DNA from: Verrucosispora sp. WMMD573
GTDB taxonomy: Bacteria; Actinomycetota; Actinomycetes; Mycobacteriales; Micromonosporaceae
DNA length: 64,000 nucleotides
Assembly: GCF_027497175.1 (NCBI RefSeq)
Contig: NZ_CP114901.1
Location: 372,001-436,000 of the forward strand
Reading direction: 5' to 3'
Positions 18,517-26,479 of the stretch are shown here, piece after piece (position 1 is the stretch's first letter; every line of letters starts with the position of its first letter). Under the pieces are notes generated by a model that was given only the letters and a program-made list of their open reading frames with translations, was not told the DNA's origin and ran no database searches. The position numbers and the translations under genes were made by a program.

Positions 18517-19500
18517 ATGTCGCGTCGTGCCGCCACCGCTCTGGCCGCCACCGCTCTGCTCGCCAGCACCCTGGCAGGCTGTTCCGCCGACCGCGAGCCC
18601 ACCGAGCGGGCGGATGCCCCCGCCCCACAGGCCACCGCCTCCGTCGCGCCATCGGTTTCCCCGGTGGTGCCCGCCGGCAGCGCCCCGGAGGGCACCTTCG
18701 CGCTCGGCGTACGGCAGCTGAAGTTGAACCGCGACGGCGATCGACCGCTGCCGTTGACCGTCTGGTATCCGGCGGCCGGCCGGGCCGGTGGGCAGCCGGC
18801 CAGCGGTGCCGACGCCGCGGACGGGAAGTTCCCAGTGATCATGTTCAGCCACGGCCTGGGCGGCCGTCCCGACGACTACGAGTCGCTGCTGACCCGGTGG
18901 GCCTCGGCCGGTTTCGTGGTGGCCGCGCCGACCTTCCCCAAGACCTCCCGTGGTGGCGGTGAGAACAACGTGCTCGACGTGCTCAACCAGCCGGCCGACG
19001 TGTCGTACGCGTTGACCCGGCTACTCGCCCTCGACGCCCGGGACGGTGATCCGCTACGCGGGCGGCTGGCCACCGACCGGGTGGCCGCCGCCGGTCACTC
19101 CGCAGGTGCGGTGACCACCATCGGGCTGTTCACCGCCGGCCGCGACGAGCGGCTGGCCGCCGGAGTCGTCTTCGCCGGGACCGCCCTCGGCGTGGGCACC
19201 GCGTTTGCCGGTGCCGCCGCGCCGCAGTTGTTCGTGCACGGCCAGGCCGACGAGGTGGTGCGGTACGCCGCCGGCAAGGCCGTGTACGACAAGGTGCCGT
19301 GGCCGAAGGCGATGCTGAGCCTGCCCGACGGCGACCACGGCCGTGCCCTGCTGCGCGGCGAGGGGGCCGCGTTGCGGGTGGTCGCCGACACCACCACCGA
19401 GTTCCTGCGTTGGACGCTCTACGGCGACGCCGACGCCAAGGAGCGCATCCCCGCAGCCGCCTCCCGTGACGACGTCGCCACCCTCGACAACAACCTCTGA
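18517..19500 (+). CDS. Alpha/beta-hydrolase lipoprotein (PAF-acetylhydrolase/dienelactone hydrolase-like)
   Basis: 327 residues. The N-terminus is a lipoprotein signal (MSRRAATALAATALLASTLAGC), so the enzyme should be anchored outside the membrane. The hydrolase core has FSHGLGG (oxyanion loop), GHSAGA with the nucleophile Ser, and later HGQADEVV and DGDHG, likely carrying the acid and His of the triad. The layout is like secreted lipases, cutinase-like esterases and PAF acetylhydrolases. The substrate is unknown. It is transcribed alone; a tandem hairpin repeat lies after its stop. Confidence 0.82.
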   Translation: MSRRAATALAATALLASTLAGCSADREPTERADAPAPQATASVAPSVSPVVPAGSAPEGTFALGVRQLKLNRDGDRPLPLTVWYPAAGRAGGQPASGADAADGKFPVIMFSHGLGGRPDDYESLLTRWASAGFVVAAPTFPKTSRGGGENNVLDVLNQPADVSYALTRLLALDARDGDPLRGRLATDRVAAAGHSAGAVTTIGLFTAGRDERLAAGVVFAGTALGVGTAFAGAAAPQLFVHGQADEVVRYAAGKAVYDKVPWPKAMLSLPDGDHGRALLRGEGAALRVVADTTTEFLRWTLYGDADAKERIPAAASRDDVATLDNNL

Positions 19501-19521
19501 CCCACAAGAACCACCGGATCG

Positions 19522-19623
19522 AGGCTGCAACATCAGGGATGTTGCAGCCTCAACACCCCGCCAGGCCCGCAACAACAGGGAAGTTGCGGCCTCGACACCC
19601 CGCCAGGCCCGCAACAACAGGGA
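19522..19623. repeat. 42-bp tandem repeat of hairpins between convergent genes
   Basis: Two full 42-bp units (19527-19568 and 19569-19610) and the first 13 bases of a third. Each unit carries a stem around AGGG plus the constant segment ACACCCCGCCAGGCCC. The first hairpin is a perfect 14-bp stem (GAGGCTGCAACATC / GATGTTGCAGCCTC). It lies between the convergent hydrolase and oxidoreductase genes, so a terminator role is likely. Confidence 0.85.
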
Positions 19624-19640
19624 CCGTGTGCGGGCATGGC

Positions 19641-20594
19641 TCAGGCGGTGTGGTCGACGACCACCTTGCCGAAGACGTCACCTGAGTGCAGTCGGGCGAA
19701 CGCGTCGCCGACGCGGCTGAACGGCACCACGCTGTCGATCACCGGACGCACCCCCCGCTCGGCGCAGAACGTCAGCAGGGCGGCCAGTTCGTCCGGCGTG
19801 CCCATCGAGGTGCCCAGGATCTCCAGCTGCATGGCGAAGACCCGGCGCAGGTTGACAGTCGGCTCGTGGCCGGCGGTCGCACCGGAAACCACGATCCGGG
19901 CGCCCAGGGCGGCCGACTTCAGCGAGTGGTCGAAGGTGGCCGCACCCACCGTCTCGATCACCAGGTCGACCCGTTCGGGCAGCCGCGCGCCCGGCTCCAC
20001 GGCAGTCGCGCCCAGCTCGGCGATGCGCTCGCGCTTGGCGGCGTCGCGGCTGGTCGCGTACACCCGCTTGCCCAGCGCGGCGGCCAGGGCGACGGCCGCG
20101 GTGGCCACGCCGCCTCCGGCGCCCTGCACCAGCACGGCCTCGGCGTCGTCGACCCGGCCCTTGGTGGTGAGCATCCGCCAGGCCGTCAGCCAGGCCGTCG
20201 GCAGGCACGCGGCGTCGGCCGCCGCCAGCCCTGCCGGCAGCGGCAGCAGATTCGACCGGGGTACGGCCACTCGCTCCGCCAGCGTCCCGGGGAAGTGCTC
20301 GGAGAGGATGGACATCCCGCGCGGGTCGCCAGGTGTCGGTACGACGGGGTAGACGACCGCCTCGTTGCCGTCCGGGTCCACCCCCGCCGCGTCGCAGCCG
20401 AGGATCATCGGCAGCTGCTCGGCGCGCAGCCCGACGCCGCGGAGCGACCACAGGTCGTGGTGGTTGAGCGAACTGGCCGTGACGCGCAGCGTCACCCAGT
20501 CGTCGTCGGGCGGGCTCGGTTCGGGCCGATCACCGACGGTGAGCGCGGCGAGCGGGTCGGCGTCGTCGAAACGGGAGGCGAAGGCGGCACGCAT
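19641..20594 (-). CDS. Zinc-independent quinone oxidoreductase-like MDR family protein
   Basis: 317 residues of the medium-chain dehydrogenase/reductase family. It has the N-terminal GroES-like fold (SSLNHHDLWSLRG) and a Rossmann domain with the NADPH motif GAGGGVATAAV, then TSRDAAKRERI. The catalytic zinc ligands of alcohol dehydrogenases are not evident, which points to the quinone/enone reductase branch. ATG 20594 is seven bases after TACGGT, suggesting a leaderless transcript. The upstream malic enzyme gene is separated by a terminator, so the gene stands alone. Confidence 0.88.
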   Translation of the reverse strand: MRAAFASRFDDADPLAALTVGDRPEPSPPDDDWVTLRVTASSLNHHDLWSLRGVGLRAEQLPMILGCDAAGVDPDGNEAVVYPVVPTPGDPRGMSILSEHFPGTLAERVAVPRSNLLPLPAGLAAADAACLPTAWLTAWRMLTTKGRVDDAEAVLVQGAGGGVATAAVALAAALGKRVYATSRDAAKRERIAELGATAVEPGARLPERVDLVIETVGAATFDHSLKSAALGARIVVSGATAGHEPTVNLRRVFAMQLEILGTSMGTPDELAALLTFCAERGVRPVIDSVVPFSRVGDAFARLHSGDVFGKVVVDHTA

Positions 20595-20601
20595 GATCCG
20601 C

Positions 20602-20607
20602 ACCGTA
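20602..20607 (-). promoter_or_regulatory. -10 hexamer TACGGT for a leaderless start
   Basis: TACGGT followed by seven bases and ATG 20594, with no Shine-Dalgarno. Confidence 0.5.
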
Positions 20608-20627
20608 ACAAGCTGAGCGCCCGTTAA

Positions 20628-20661
20628 GAAGGGCCCCGTCCACCCGTGGACAGGGCCCTTC
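20628..20661 (-). terminator. Terminator of the malic enzyme gene
   Basis: 16-bp stem (GAAGGGCCC..GTCCAC / GTGGAC..GGGCCCTTC) with a two-base loop and a short TT-containing tail on the minus strand, nine bases after the malic enzyme stop. Confidence 0.8.
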
Positions 20662-20669
20662 GTGATGCC

Positions 20670-21848
20670 TCAGGCGCGGGCCACGCCGTCCCGCCGGGCC
20701 GCCTCGGCGACCGCGTCGGCCACCGCCGGTGCCACCCGCGGGTCCAGCGGCGAGGGCACGATGGCCTCGGGTGTGAGCGTCTCGGCCACCACCGAGGCGA
20801 TCGCGTCGGCCGCGGCGACCTTCATGGCGTCGGTGATCCGGCTGGCCCGGGCATCGAGCGCACCCCGGAACACACCCGGGAAGGCCAACACATTGTTGAT
20901 CTGATTCGGGTAGTCACTGCGGCCGGTGGCGACCACCGCGACGTGTCGGGCGGCCACCTCCGGGTCCACCTCCGGGGTGGGGTTGGCCAATGCGAACACG
21001 ATGCCACCCGGGGCCATGCCGGCGACCGCCCGTTCGGGGATCCGACCGCCGGAGACCCCGATCAGCACGTCGGCGTCGCGCAGCGCCTCGGTAACGTCGC
21101 CCTGCCGGCCGTCGGCGTTGGTCAGGTCGGCGAGTTCGGCCTTCGTCCCGGCGAGGCCGGCGCGCTGCCGGCAGATGATGCCCTGGGAGTCGCAGACCAC
21201 CACTCGCTCCGGGTCCACGCCGCCGGCCACCAGCATCCTGGTCACCGCCACACCGGCCGCTCCCGCACCGCTGACGGCCACCCGCAGGTCGCCGAGCTTG
21301 CGGTTGAGCAGCGTCGCCGCGTTGCGCAACGCCGCCAGTACGACGATCGCGGTGCCGTGCTGGTCGTCGTGGAAGACGGGGATGTCCAACGCCTCGTCGA
21401 GCCGCCGCTCCACCTCGAAGCACCGTGGGGCGCTGATGTCCTCCAGGTTGATGCCGCCGAACGACGGTGCGAGCGCGGTGACCACCGCGACGATCTCGTC
21501 GACGTTCTGGGTGGCCAGGCAGACTGGTACCGCGTCGACTCCGCCGAACTGCTTGAACAGCACGGCCTTGCCCTCCATCACCGGCAGCGCGGCGCTCGGG
21601 CCGATGTTGCCGAGACCGAGTACGGCCGAGCCGTCGGTGACGACCGCGACGGCGCGCGAGGCCCAGGTGTAGTCGTGGGCGAGGGACGGGTCGGCGGCGA
21701 TCGCCTCGCAGACCCGGGCCACACCGGGGGTGTACGCGAGAGAGAGATCGTCTCGGCTGGTCAGCGGCACGGTCGAGACGACGGCCATCTTGCCGCCCCG
21801 GTGCAGTTGGAAGACGGGATCAGCAGGGTCCACGGTGGACGAAGACAT
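20670..21848 (-). CDS. NAD(P)-dependent malic enzyme
   Basis: 392 residues, the short bacterial form without a phosphotransacetylase-like extension. Visible blocks are LSLAYTPGVARVC, GLGNIGPSAALPVMEGK, the metal-binding INLEDISAPRCFE, FHDDQHGTA and the nucleotide-binding SGAGAAGVAV. It decarboxylates malate to pyruvate, linking the TCA cycle with pyruvate metabolism. I used ATG 21848, preceded by TGGAGTCACC; the frame extends further upstream without family likeness. Cofactor preference cannot be read by eye. Confidence 0.94.
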   Translation of the reverse strand: MSSSTVDPADPVFQLHRGGKMAVVSTVPLTSRDDLSLAYTPGVARVCEAIAADPSLAHDYTWASRAVAVVTDGSAVLGLGNIGPSAALPVMEGKAVLFKQFGGVDAVPVCLATQNVDEIVAVVTALAPSFGGINLEDISAPRCFEVERRLDEALDIPVFHDDQHGTAIVVLAALRNAATLLNRKLGDLRVAVSGAGAAGVAVTRMLVAGGVDPERVVVCDSQGIICRQRAGLAGTKAELADLTNADGRQGDVTEALRDADVLIGVSGGRIPERAVAGMAPGGIVFALANPTPEVDPEVAARHVAVVATGRSDYPNQINNVLAFPGVFRGALDARASRITDAMKVAAADAIASVVAETLTPEAIVPSPLDPRVAPAVADAVAEAARRDGVARA

Positions 21849-21983
21849 GGTGACTCCAGAAAGATCGAGCAACTGGGCCGACCGGTCGGGCGCACGGTGA
21901 GGCGAGCGAGCGGCGGCGGTGCGGGGGGTCACCCGGGCACTTCCGAGCATAGTCAGGCCCAGGGGTCCAGTATGTGAGCAGGT

Positions 21984-22316
21984 TCATAACGGTCGCGGCG
22001 GTACCCGGCCGGGCCGGGGCCAGTACCGGGCCACCACCCGACCCTGCACGTCCGCCACGCCGTAGCTGCGGGAGTCGTCGGTGACCAGCCCGTTGTCCCC
22101 GGACAGCCACCAGCCGCCGTCGACGGGGCGGATCGCCCGTTTGACCACCAGCAGCTCCGGTCGAGTGCGGAACACCGCGATCACCACGTCACCGGGACGG
22201 GTCGCCCGGCCGCCCCGCCGCACCAGCACGGCGTCACCGTGACGCAGCGTGGGTGCCATGGAGGGCCCGGTCACCAGCACGGCCGACAGCGGCCAGCGCA
22301 GCCGGGTGGTGGACAC
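21984..22316 (-). CDS. sodX: Nickel-type superoxide dismutase maturation protease (S26-like)
   Basis: 110 residues, a small signal-peptidase-like enzyme. The catalytic Ser lies in TGPSMAPTLRHGD and the Lys in ELLVVKRAIR, followed by WWLSGDNGLVTDDSRSYG, all typical of family S26. It should remove the leader of the NiSOD precursor encoded divergently 85 bp away. I chose GTG 22316 because GGAGG lies eight bases upstream; GTG 22325 and ATG 22376 are in frame but lack a properly spaced site. No export signal is seen, consistent with cytoplasmic processing in this family. Confidence 0.9.
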   Translation of the reverse strand: MSTTRLRWPLSAVLVTGPSMAPTLRHGDAVLVRRGGRATRPGDVVIAVFRTRPELLVVKRAIRPVDGGWWLSGDNGLVTDDSRSYGVADVQGRVVARYWPRPGRVPPRPL

Positions 22317-22401
22317 GGGTTTCACCTCCAGCCCCCTCGGGGACCACCGTCCAGGAGTAATGTCGTCTTGGATCATCGCAAACTTCCCATGGAGGATCCC
22401 G

Positions 22402-22806
22402 ATGCGACTTCCACGCATCCTTGCGCCCCGCGTGAGCGCCAGCGCCCACTGCGACCTGCCCTGCGGCGTCTACGACCCCGCGCAGGCCCGCATCGAGGCC
22501 GAGTCGGTGAAAATGATCTGCGAGAAGTACCAGGCCAACACCGACCCGGAGTTCCGCACCAGGGCCATCCTGATCAAGGAGCAGCGGGCCGAACTGGTCA
22601 AGCACCACCTCTGGGTGCTGTGGACCGACTACTTCAAGCCCCCGCACTTCGAGAAGTACCCGCACCTGCACCAGCTGTTCAACGAGGCCACCAAGCTGGC
22701 CGGCGCGGCCGGCGCCAAGGGTGCCACCGACCCGACCAAGGCGGACGAGTTGCTTCAGAAGATCGACGAGATCTCCAAGATCTTCTGGGAGACCAAGCAG
22801 GCGTGA
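22402..22806 (+). CDS. sodN: Nickel-containing superoxide dismutase
   Basis: 134 residues. A 15-residue leader precedes HCDLPCGVYD, the nickel-hook motif whose His becomes residue 1 after cleavage; the His and both Cys ligands are intact. The rest is the four-helix NiSOD fold. ATG 22402 follows a strong GGAGG. The enzyme disproportionates superoxide in the cytoplasm, and the leader must be removed by SodX next door. In Streptomyces the gene is nickel-controlled, but I cannot identify a Nur site here. A 20-bp terminator hairpin follows. Confidence 0.97.
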   Translation: MRLPRILAPRVSASAHCDLPCGVYDPAQARIEAESVKMICEKYQANTDPEFRTRAILIKEQRAELVKHHLWVLWTDYFKPPHFEKYPHLHQLFNEATKLAGAAGAKGATDPTKADELLQKIDEISKIFWETKQA

Positions 22807-22840
22807 GGTCGCCCGCGTACGGCACCTGAAGCTGGTTCAT

Positions 22841-22887
22841 CGTCGGCGGTCGGCGCGTCCCGTTTGCGGACGCGCCGGCCGCCGACG
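22841..22887 (+). terminator. Strong terminator of sodN
   Basis: 20-bp stem beginning CGTCGGCGG and closing GCCGCCGACG, one G-U pair, loop CGTTTGC, 34 bases after the sodN stop. Confidence 0.85.
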
Positions 22888-23016
22888 CGTCACGGCCCTC
22901 GGATCGCGTCCGGGCGATCCCGTTCAATGCGTCCACCCGCGCCGCCAACTCGCCGCACTGACCGTCATCAACCGCGTGGCGGCCCGAGCGGGTAGAGTCC
23001 CCGACCGGGGGGATGA

Positions 23017-23427
23017 GTGGTGACTCAACTGACCGGCCAGCCGACGACCGATGACGACATCGTGCACCTCACCGTGCCCGCGGACGGCGGCTACCTGAGC
23101 GTGCTCCGCACCGCCACCGCCGGCCTCGCGGCCCGTCTCCAGTTCGCCCTGGACGAGATCGAGGATCTGCGCATCGCGGTCGACGAGGCGTGCGCGATGC
23201 TGCTCGCCATCGCCGCCGCAGATGCCGAACTGGACTGCCGCTTCTCGGTCACCGAGGACGCACTGACCGTCGAGGTGACCGTGCCGACGATGCCCGGCGC
23301 CCGACTGCCCGCGGAGTCGTCGTTCGCCTGGAAGGTGCTCACCGCGCTGACCACCTCGGCGGGGGCGCGAGCGAGCGACGGCCGGGCGACCATCTCGCTG
23401 CTCACCCGACGCGCTTCCGGCTGGTGA
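23017..23427 (+). CDS. RsbW/UsfX-like anti-sigma factor with degenerate ATPase motifs
   Basis: 136 residues (GTG 23017; GTG 23020 is as likely), behind GGGGGGATGAG. The LRIAVDEACAMLL block and FAWKVLTALT near the C-terminus match actinobacterial anti-sigma-F factors such as M. tuberculosis UsfX as I remember it. The N-box Asn and the G-box of active GHKL kinases are missing, so it may bind a sigma factor without kinase activity. The usual partner sigma gene does not follow; the next gene is on the other strand. Its partner must be encoded elsewhere. Confidence 0.75.
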   Translation: MVTQLTGQPTTDDDIVHLTVPADGGYLSVLRTATAGLAARLQFALDEIEDLRIAVDEACAMLLAIAAADAELDCRFSVTEDALTVEVTVPTMPGARLPAESSFAWKVLTALTTSAGARASDGRATISLLTRRASGW

Positions 23428-23445
23428 CCGGGCGCCCGGGTCAGG

Positions 23446-23835
23446 TCACTCGAAGCCCAGAGCGCGGGTGGTCGGCGGGCTCACCAGCAACCAGGTGACC
23501 CCGACGCCGAGCGCGATCAGTGGCACACCGAGCCAGCCGAGCCCACCCTGGATCATGAACCACCCGATCGGCAGCAGCATGAGCTGAAGCACGATGGCCG
23601 GCGCGCGGGCACCGGCTCGCCGTCGGAGCAGGGCGCCGCCCAGCGCCCAGAGGGCGACCGCGGCACCGATCGCGAAGGCGGTCACCAGCAGCGCCGACGT
23701 CAGGTGGGTGGTGGTGGCGGTCAGATCCGCGAAGATCAGCCAGGCGGCGACCAGCCCGACGGCGACCGCCTGGCCGCGCAGCAGCCGGACCGCCCAACGG
23801 AGCGTGACGGGGGTCGGGTCGGAGTCGATGGTCAC
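23446..23835 (-). CDS. Small integral membrane protein
   Basis: 129 residues from GTG 23835 with four hydrophobic segments (about 22-42, 46-68, 78-98 and 100-120) and a short charged C-terminus. No family is recognised. It is divergent from the lipid kinase gene and convergent with the anti-sigma factor gene. The same frame remains open far upstream to 25005, but that part is antisense to the kinase and is not a gene. Confidence 0.7.
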   Translation of the reverse strand: MTIDSDPTPVTLRWAVRLLRGQAVAVGLVAAWLIFADLTATTTHLTSALLVTAFAIGAAVALWALGGALLRRRAGARAPAIVLQLMLLPIGWFMIQGGLGWLGVPLIALGVGVTWLLVSPPTTRALGFE

Positions 23836-23864
23836 GCGGTCACGATACCGGTGACGGCTCGGAG

Positions 23865-23870
23865 TACAGT
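23865..23870 (+). promoter_or_regulatory. -10 hexamer TACAGT for a leaderless start
   Basis: TACAGT followed by seven bases and ATG 23878. Confidence 0.5.
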
Positions 23871-23877
23871 GCCGCCC

Positions 23878-24822
23878 ATGCGGGCCGTCCTGCTGGTCAA
23901 TCCGAAGGCCACCACCACCAGTGAGCGCGCGCGTGACGTGCTCGTCCGAGCGCTGCGCAGTGAGGTCGACCTCTCCGTGCGCTACACCCGCCAACGCGGC
24001 CACGCCACCACGCTGGCTCGGGAGGCCGCCGAGGAGGGTGTCGACGCAGTGGTCACCCTCGGTGGCGACGGCACGGTGAACGAGGTGGTCAACGGGCTGA
24101 TGACAGCGACCACCGCAGGTGGCGCCGAACCGACGGCCGACCGGCTGCCGGCCCTGGCCACCGTGCCGGGCGGCTCGACGAACGTCTTCGCCCGGGCGCT
24201 CGGCCTGCCCCGGGAATGGCCGGAGGGCGCCAGCATGATCATGGAGGGGCTGCGGCTGGGCCGACGCCGCACCATCGGCCTCGGCCGGGCCGACGACCGC
24301 TACTTCACCTTCTGCGCCGGCTTCGGGCTCGACGCATCGGTGATCCACCGCGTCGAGGAGGCGCGCCGCCGGGGCCGGGTCTCCTCCCCCTCGCTCTACT
24401 TCCGAGCGTTCACCGCGCAGTTCCTGCTGGGCAACGAGCGACGACACCCGGCGATCCAGCTGGAGCGACCGGGCGAGGCGACCGAGAGCGATCTGGCCAC
24501 GATCATCGTGCAGAACACCGCCCCGTGGACGTACGTCGGGGACCGGGAGGTCAACCCGAATCCGGCCGCGTCGTTCGACTTGGGGCTCGACGTGCTGGCC
24601 CTGCGCCAGCTCGGCGTCGCCAGCACGACACGCACCGTGACGCAATTCTTCTCTCCGGCACCCGATCCTCATGGTCGCCAGGTGCTGCGGCTGCACGACG
24701 TAGCCGAGTTCACGCTGTTCGCGAGCCGTCCGCAGGCTTTTCAGCTCGACGGCGACTATCTTGGCGAGCGGGAAAAAGTCAGATTCACAAGCGTTCCCGC
24801 CGCACTCAGAGTAATCTGTTAG
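23878..24822 (+). CDS. Diacylglycerol kinase family lipid kinase
   Basis: 314 residues. The catalytic domain shows LVNPKATTTS at the N-terminus, TLGGDGTVNEVVNGL at about 60-75 (GGDGT nucleotide loop) and VPGGSTNVFARALGLP. The C-terminal part has FQLDGDYLG, common to DgkB/YegS-type kinases. It phosphorylates diacylglycerol or a related lipid at the membrane. ATG 23878 is only eight bases from a TACAGT hexamer, so the mRNA is probably leaderless. It stands alone ahead of the long upstream region of whiB1. Confidence 0.92.
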   Translation: MRAVLLVNPKATTTSERARDVLVRALRSEVDLSVRYTRQRGHATTLAREAAEEGVDAVVTLGGDGTVNEVVNGLMTATTAGGAEPTADRLPALATVPGGSTNVFARALGLPREWPEGASMIMEGLRLGRRRTIGLGRADDRYFTFCAGFGLDASVIHRVEEARRRGRVSSPSLYFRAFTAQFLLGNERRHPAIQLERPGEATESDLATIIVQNTAPWTYVGDREVNPNPAASFDLGLDVLALRQLGVASTTRTVTQFFSPAPDPHGRQVLRLHDVAEFTLFASRPQAFQLDGDYLGEREKVRFTSVPAALRVIC

Positions 24823-25265
24823 GTCTCCGGTCCCGCCGGGGTGAGGCAGTCGGCGACGTCCCCTGCGCGACGGCTGCGACACCGGGACGGATGCCGGAAA
24901 TGTCAGCAATGTTCGGCGGACTGTACTATATTGATCCTCGACTGTGACACGACGGGTAGCCGGAGAGATCCGGAACCCGGACAAATGGGTTGTGGGCTTG
25001 CTCACCGTCCGGAGTTTTTCCGAGCGCCACCCTTGACATCGCGTGAGTTCGTGAAAGTATTCACAAGCGAACTTGAGTTACCGGGACATTGCCTGGACAT
25101 GCTCGGCGAGTTGAGCTTTTCCAGCAGGCCCCCGGGGCCAACAGCCTGCTCACGCACTGCCGAAATGGCGGACGCGAACCGTCACCTTCGGCAATGCGGA
25201 TGCATATAGGAAAAGCACCAACAAGCAACATCTGCCACCCATCCAGAATGAGGAGTGTTGCCGCC
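24823..25265 (+). other. AT-richer upstream region of whiB1
   Basis: 443 bp without a convincing gene, clearly lower in GC than its surroundings. It contains TTGACA at 25033-25038, a CRP-like palindrome at 25050-25065 and an untranslated stretch of up to 200 nt before the whiB1 start. The short open frames here have coding statistics unlike their neighbours. The transcription start cannot be fixed by eye. Confidence 0.6.
25050..25065 (+). promoter_or_regulatory. CRP/Cmr-like binding site upstream of whiB1
   Basis: CGTGA-N6-TCACA matches 9 of the 10 conserved bases of the TGTGA-N6-TCACA site of CRP-family regulators. In M. tuberculosis whiB1 is a known target of the cAMP receptor protein Rv3676, which makes this site credible. 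Confidence 0.6.
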
Positions 25266-25523
25266 ATGGACTGGCGTCACCATGCTGTCTGCCGCGACGA
25301 GGACCCGGAGCTGTTCTTCCCGATCGGGACGTCCGGTCCGGCTCTCCTGCAGGTCGAGCAGGCCAAGGCCGTCTGCCGGCGCTGCTCCGTGACCGACCAG
25401 TGCCTGCAGTGGGCGCTGGAATCCGGTCAGGACGCTGGCGTCTGGGGCGGAATGAGCGAGGAGGAGCGGCGCGCCGTCAAGCGTCGCGGCGGCCTCCGGG
25501 TGCTGCGCGCTCACTCCGCCTGA
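25266..25523 (+). CDS. whiB1: WhiB1-type iron-sulfur transcription factor
   Basis: 85 residues, colinear with M. tuberculosis WhiB1 and the Streptomyces WblE group. The four cluster ligands are C9, C37, C40 and C46, followed by SGQDAGVWGGMSEEERR and a basic C-terminal segment (KRRGGLR). It binds a [4Fe-4S] cluster that reacts with nitric oxide, and interacts with the primary sigma factor. ATG 25266 follows AATGAGGAG. Its long upstream region holds a CRP-like site. A terminator follows at 25550-25578. Confidence 0.95.
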   Translation: MDWRHHAVCRDEDPELFFPIGTSGPALLQVEQAKAVCRRCSVTDQCLQWALESGQDAGVWGGMSEEERRAVKRRGGLRVLRAHSA

Positions 25524-25549
25524 CCACCACACACACGTACGAAGCGAAA

Positions 25550-25578
25550 CGCCCCGGCCGGCTCAGCCCGCCGGGGCG
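25550..25578 (+). terminator. Terminator of whiB1
   Basis: 9-bp stem CGCCCCGGC / GCCGGGGCG followed by TTCTGCTG, 26 bases after the stop. Confidence 0.75.
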
Positions 25579-25690
25579 TTCTGCTGTCCGCCCCTGAACC
25601 ACCGTTCATGGCCGCCGAATCGTCACTGATAAGCGCAGCAATTAGTCGTGACCCGGCTGACGTCGCGCGCTCTTCCGTCAGTACGCAGAG

Positions 25691-26479
25691 TCAGGAGTGA
25701 GTCGACGCGGCGGTCACCCGGCGGAGTATCAGCTCCACCAGATCCGGTACGTCGGTCAGCGGGGACGCCACCGCGACCGCGCCGGCATCCCGGGCCGCCG
25801 CCGCCACCGCGTCGTGGAACAACCCGGGGGCCAGGAAGTAGGCCGCCACGGCCACCCGTCGAGCGCCAGCCGCCCGCAGTCGGGTCACCGCCGCACCGGC
25901 ATCCGGCGGTGCGGCCGAGGCATACGACACCCGGGCCGGGATGTGCAGGGCCGCGCCCAGCGCGGCGGCCACCCGCCCGACGGATCCCCGGGCCGCGGCG
26001 TCACGGGTCCCCGCAGCGGCCAGCACGACGGCGTCGCACTTTCCCGGCCGCGCCTCGCCGAGCCGCCGTCGCAACCCGGTCAGCAACGCCGGGTCCACCT
26101 CGCCCCGCACCGGCCCGAGCACGTCGGTGACCCGCACCTCGATCGGTGGGCCGGACCGCTGGGCCGCCGCCACCGCCGCCGGGATGTCCACCCGACGGTG
26201 ATAGGCGGCGGTCAGCAGCAGTGGCACCAGCACCGCCCGGGAGTGACCGGCCGCAACCAGCCCCCGCAGCGCCTCGGTCGGACCGGGCTCGGTGTGGTCG
26301 AGCCAGCTCGGCAGCACCGGCATACCGGGGCGGGCGGCGGCGACCGCCCGGGCCAGAGCCCTGGTCGCCTCGGCCGCCCGGGGATCGCGACTGCCGTGCG
26401 CGACCAGCAGCAGCGGATCGTCACCCGACCGGGGCTCGCCGGTCGGGCCGACGAATCCGGTCAGACGTGCAGCCCGCAC
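25691..26479 (-). CDS. CbiX/SirB-type sirohydrochlorin chelatase
   Basis: 262 residues, a two-lobed CbiX-like protein: LLLVAHGSRDPRA opens the first lobe (His of HGSR binds metal), VPLLLTAAYHRRVDIP follows, and VAVAAYFLAPGLFHDAV is the matching part of the second lobe. It inserts iron (or cobalt) into sirohydrochlorin to make sirohaem. It is the last gene of the sulfate-reduction operon and overlaps cysH by 19 bases if GTG 26479 is the start. The product Sir of the same operon needs sirohaem, which fits. Confidence 0.9.
   Translation of the reverse strand: MRAARLTGFVGPTGEPRSGDDPLLLVAHGSRDPRAAEATRALARAVAAARPGMPVLPSWLDHTEPGPTEALRGLVAAGHSRAVLVPLLLTAAYHRRVDIPAAVAAAQRSGPPIEVRVTDVLGPVRGEVDPALLTGLRRRLGEARPGKCDAVVLAAAGTRDAAARGSVGRVAAALGAALHIPARVSYASAAPPDAGAAVTRLRAAGARRVAVAAYFLAPGLFHDAVAAAARDAGAVAVASPLTDVPDLVELILRRVTAASTHS

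Noticed and set aside
19522..19623. Reading the 42-bp tandem repeat as a CRISPR array
   Set aside because: Units are contiguous without unique spacers, only two and a part are present, and there are no cas genes.
23836..25005. N-terminal extension of the small membrane protein to 519 residues
   Set aside because: The extension is antisense to the diacylglycerol kinase gene; the membrane protein fits the 129-residue frame.
25033..25061. TTGACA with a 17-bp spacer as a complete whiB1 promoter
   Set aside because: The hexamer at the -10 position (AGTATT) is poor and overlaps the CRP-like site, so I list only the site and leave the promoter open.
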